Assembly (NCBI GenBank): GCA_035502675.1
Contig: DATJUC010000327.1
Location: forward strand, 1-8,164
DNA: 8,164 bases
From: DATJUC01 sp035502675
GTDB taxonomy: Bacteria > Vulcanimicrobiota > Vulcanimicrobiia > Vulcanimicrobiales > Vulcanimicrobiaceae
Direction of reading: 5' to 3'
Shown in pieces: positions 7,471-8,164 of this stretch. A program made the position numbers and the translations under genes. Under the pieces are notes generated by a model that did no database searches, was not told the DNA's origin, and saw only the letters and a list, made by a program, of their open reading frames with translations. Positions within the stretch are counted from its first letter, which is position 1. Every line of letters starts with the position of its first letter.

Positions 7471-7560
7471 AGAGCGCCCGAAAAAAGGCCGCAGGCTAAG
7501 TACTTTCGTGCATCAAAAAAAATCTTATCCCATTACGAAGTGCTTCGTATTTCGCGCTCT
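7471..7560. repeat. Imperfect long inverted repeat in the secA 3' intergenic region
   Basis: AGAGCGC (7471-7477) is matched by GCGCTCT (7554-7560), and the match continues inward (GAAA against TTTC) if a CC bulge in the left arm is allowed, about 11 paired positions in all. The enclosed 75-odd bases are AT-rich, with A6 at 7481-7486 and A8 at 7515-7522. It may be a folded 3' UTR, a degenerate small mobile element or coincidence; no target-site duplication was noticed. Confidence 0.35.
7534..7549. repeat. Palindrome TACGAAGTGCTTCGTA
   Basis: Seven-base arms TACGAAG and CTTCGTA around a central TG. As RNA it would form a 6-bp stem with a GTGC loop. It sits between the convergent secA and the minus-strand gene. 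On the minus strand it is followed by 11 bases and then T8, a loose terminator arrangement; on the plus strand by only TTT. It could also be a dyad protein-binding site. Confidence 0.5.
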
Positions 7561-7609
7561 AAGTCGAGTCAAGTCCCAAATCTGCTGTAAATTCGGTTCA
7601 GCTTAGCAT

Positions 7610-7636
7610 AGCGGTTACGCCGCTCTCGTTTTCTCC
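7610..7636 (+). terminator. Possible weak intrinsic terminator downstream of secA
   Basis: AGCGG (7610-7614) and CCGCT (7620-7624) form a short stem with loop TTACG, which can close further by a U-G pair, followed by CTCGTTTTCTCC. The stem is only five pairs and the T-run starts about five bases late, so this is a tentative call, 150 bases after the secA stop. Confidence 0.3.
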
Positions 7637-7679
7637 TTGGTCGGCAGAATTCGCTCAGTCAGTTGGCGTTGAGCCAGAC

Positions 7680-8162
7680 TCACGGCGATCTAAAAATCGG
7701 TCCGACAACGGCGAACGATGGCCCGGTAAGATCCTTTCTCGCGTAACCAACGATTCTATCAGCTTGCAAGTCCAGCTGTCCCGCACACCAGCATTTTTCG
7801 CCGTTACTTGGGCTTGGAATGTTTGTTAGCCAGAGGGTGCCGCGTGGATCGTAGCCCGCACCACCAGGAAGTCCATCTAGGCCGTACACCTTGTAGGGTG
7901 TGAGCGATCCGGCATGATATGCAGTGTATTCAAACTCGGGGTAACCGTTGGCAACAAAAGCGTCGCCATTGGGCGTAAAGGTTATCGCTGATGTCTCAGA
8001 CAGGTTTTTGGCGTTGACCTTTTCGGGCATCCAGGTGGTTGAGTTCATATAGAAGATGCCATTAGTTGAGAGTGTTCGACCCGCCGCAGCGAACCACAGT
8101 CGGCCACGCGGGTCAAAGTTCATTCCAAGCGGAGCATTTTTGCTAGAAAATCCTTTGGTTAG
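7680..8162 (-). CDS. NHL/SMP-30-like beta-propeller protein, C-terminal part (5' end beyond window)
   Basis: The minus-strand frame is open from the right window edge to the stop at 7680-7682, showing 160 residues. The ATG at 8121-8123 is not the likely start, because the codons before it continue the repeat pattern (NAPLGMNFDPRGRLWF). Blade-like repeats of the type h-x-F/Y-D/T-P-x-G-x-h-W/F-h are visible: MNFDPRGRLWFAAAG, ITFTPNGDAFVANG and AGYDPRGTLWLTN, spaced about 45-65 residues apart. A CWC motif (EKCWCAGQ) lies between the last blade strands. The likely role is a secreted or surface propeller, as for the lipoprotein at 883-2082, but export signals would be outside the window and no enzyme function can be assigned. 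Base composition is about 50-52% G+C in sampled lines, well below the neighbours, and codon choice is correspondingly relaxed, hinting at separate ancestry. Confidence 0.8.
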   Translation of the reverse strand, partial: LTKGFSSKNAPLGMNFDPRGRLWFAAAGRTLSTNGIFYMNSTTWMPEKVNAKNLSETSAITFTPNGDAFVANGYPEFEYTAYHAGSLTPYKVYGLDGLPGGAGYDPRGTLWLTNIPSPSNGEKCWCAGQLDLQADRIVGYARKDLTGPSFAVVGPIFRSP

Positions 8163-8164
8163 AT

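Noticed and set aside
7653..7674. GCTCA / TGAGC inverted repeat just past the minus-strand stop, considered as a terminator
   Set aside because: Five-base arms with a 12-base loop and no T-run on the minus strand.

Overview
This is a high-GC bacterial chromosome segment. Sampled 60-base lines are about 62-67% G+C in the central genes. It carries two house-keeping-type genes (a cytoplasmic multi-GAF sensor histidine kinase and secA) flanked by cell-envelope and beta-propeller genes. The organism cannot be fixed from the sequence. Lipoproteins with NHL-like propeller repeats and long Thr-Pro/Ser-Pro linkers, next to ordinary bacterial secA, recall environmental high-GC phyla such as Eremiobacterota/WPS-2, but that is only an impression.

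Layout, left to right. (1) Positions 2-679 hold the 3' part of a NodB-type polysaccharide deacetylase whose start lies outside the window. Two bases later a 54-codon single-membrane-span ORF (682-846) begins. (2) Positions 883-2082 hold a secreted lipoprotein with NHL-like blades and a 41-residue Thr-Pro-rich linker in mid-protein. (3) Positions 2245-4704 hold a soluble histidine kinase with four GAF-like domains. Its coding signal continues upstream to about 2083 without an ATG, GTG or TTG, so its start is unresolved. (4) Positions 4791-7457 hold a complete SecA with C-terminal zinc motif, 86 bases after the kinase. (5) Positions 7458-7679 are an AT-richer convergent intergenic region with several inverted repeats. 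(6) Positions 7680-8162, minus strand, hold the C-terminal part of a second propeller-like protein at only about 50-52% G+C.

The first five genes all point rightward and may be cotranscribed in part. Deacetylase, small membrane protein, lipoprotein and SecA share a cell-envelope/export theme. The kinase has no response regulator in the window. I see no RNA gene, CRISPR array, transposase, integrase or recognisable defence system. The most interesting points are the kinase's missing start codon, the linker inserted in the propeller lipoprotein, the compositional break after secA with its nested inverted repeats, and the small coupled membrane ORF. None amounts to convincing evidence for an undescribed system.
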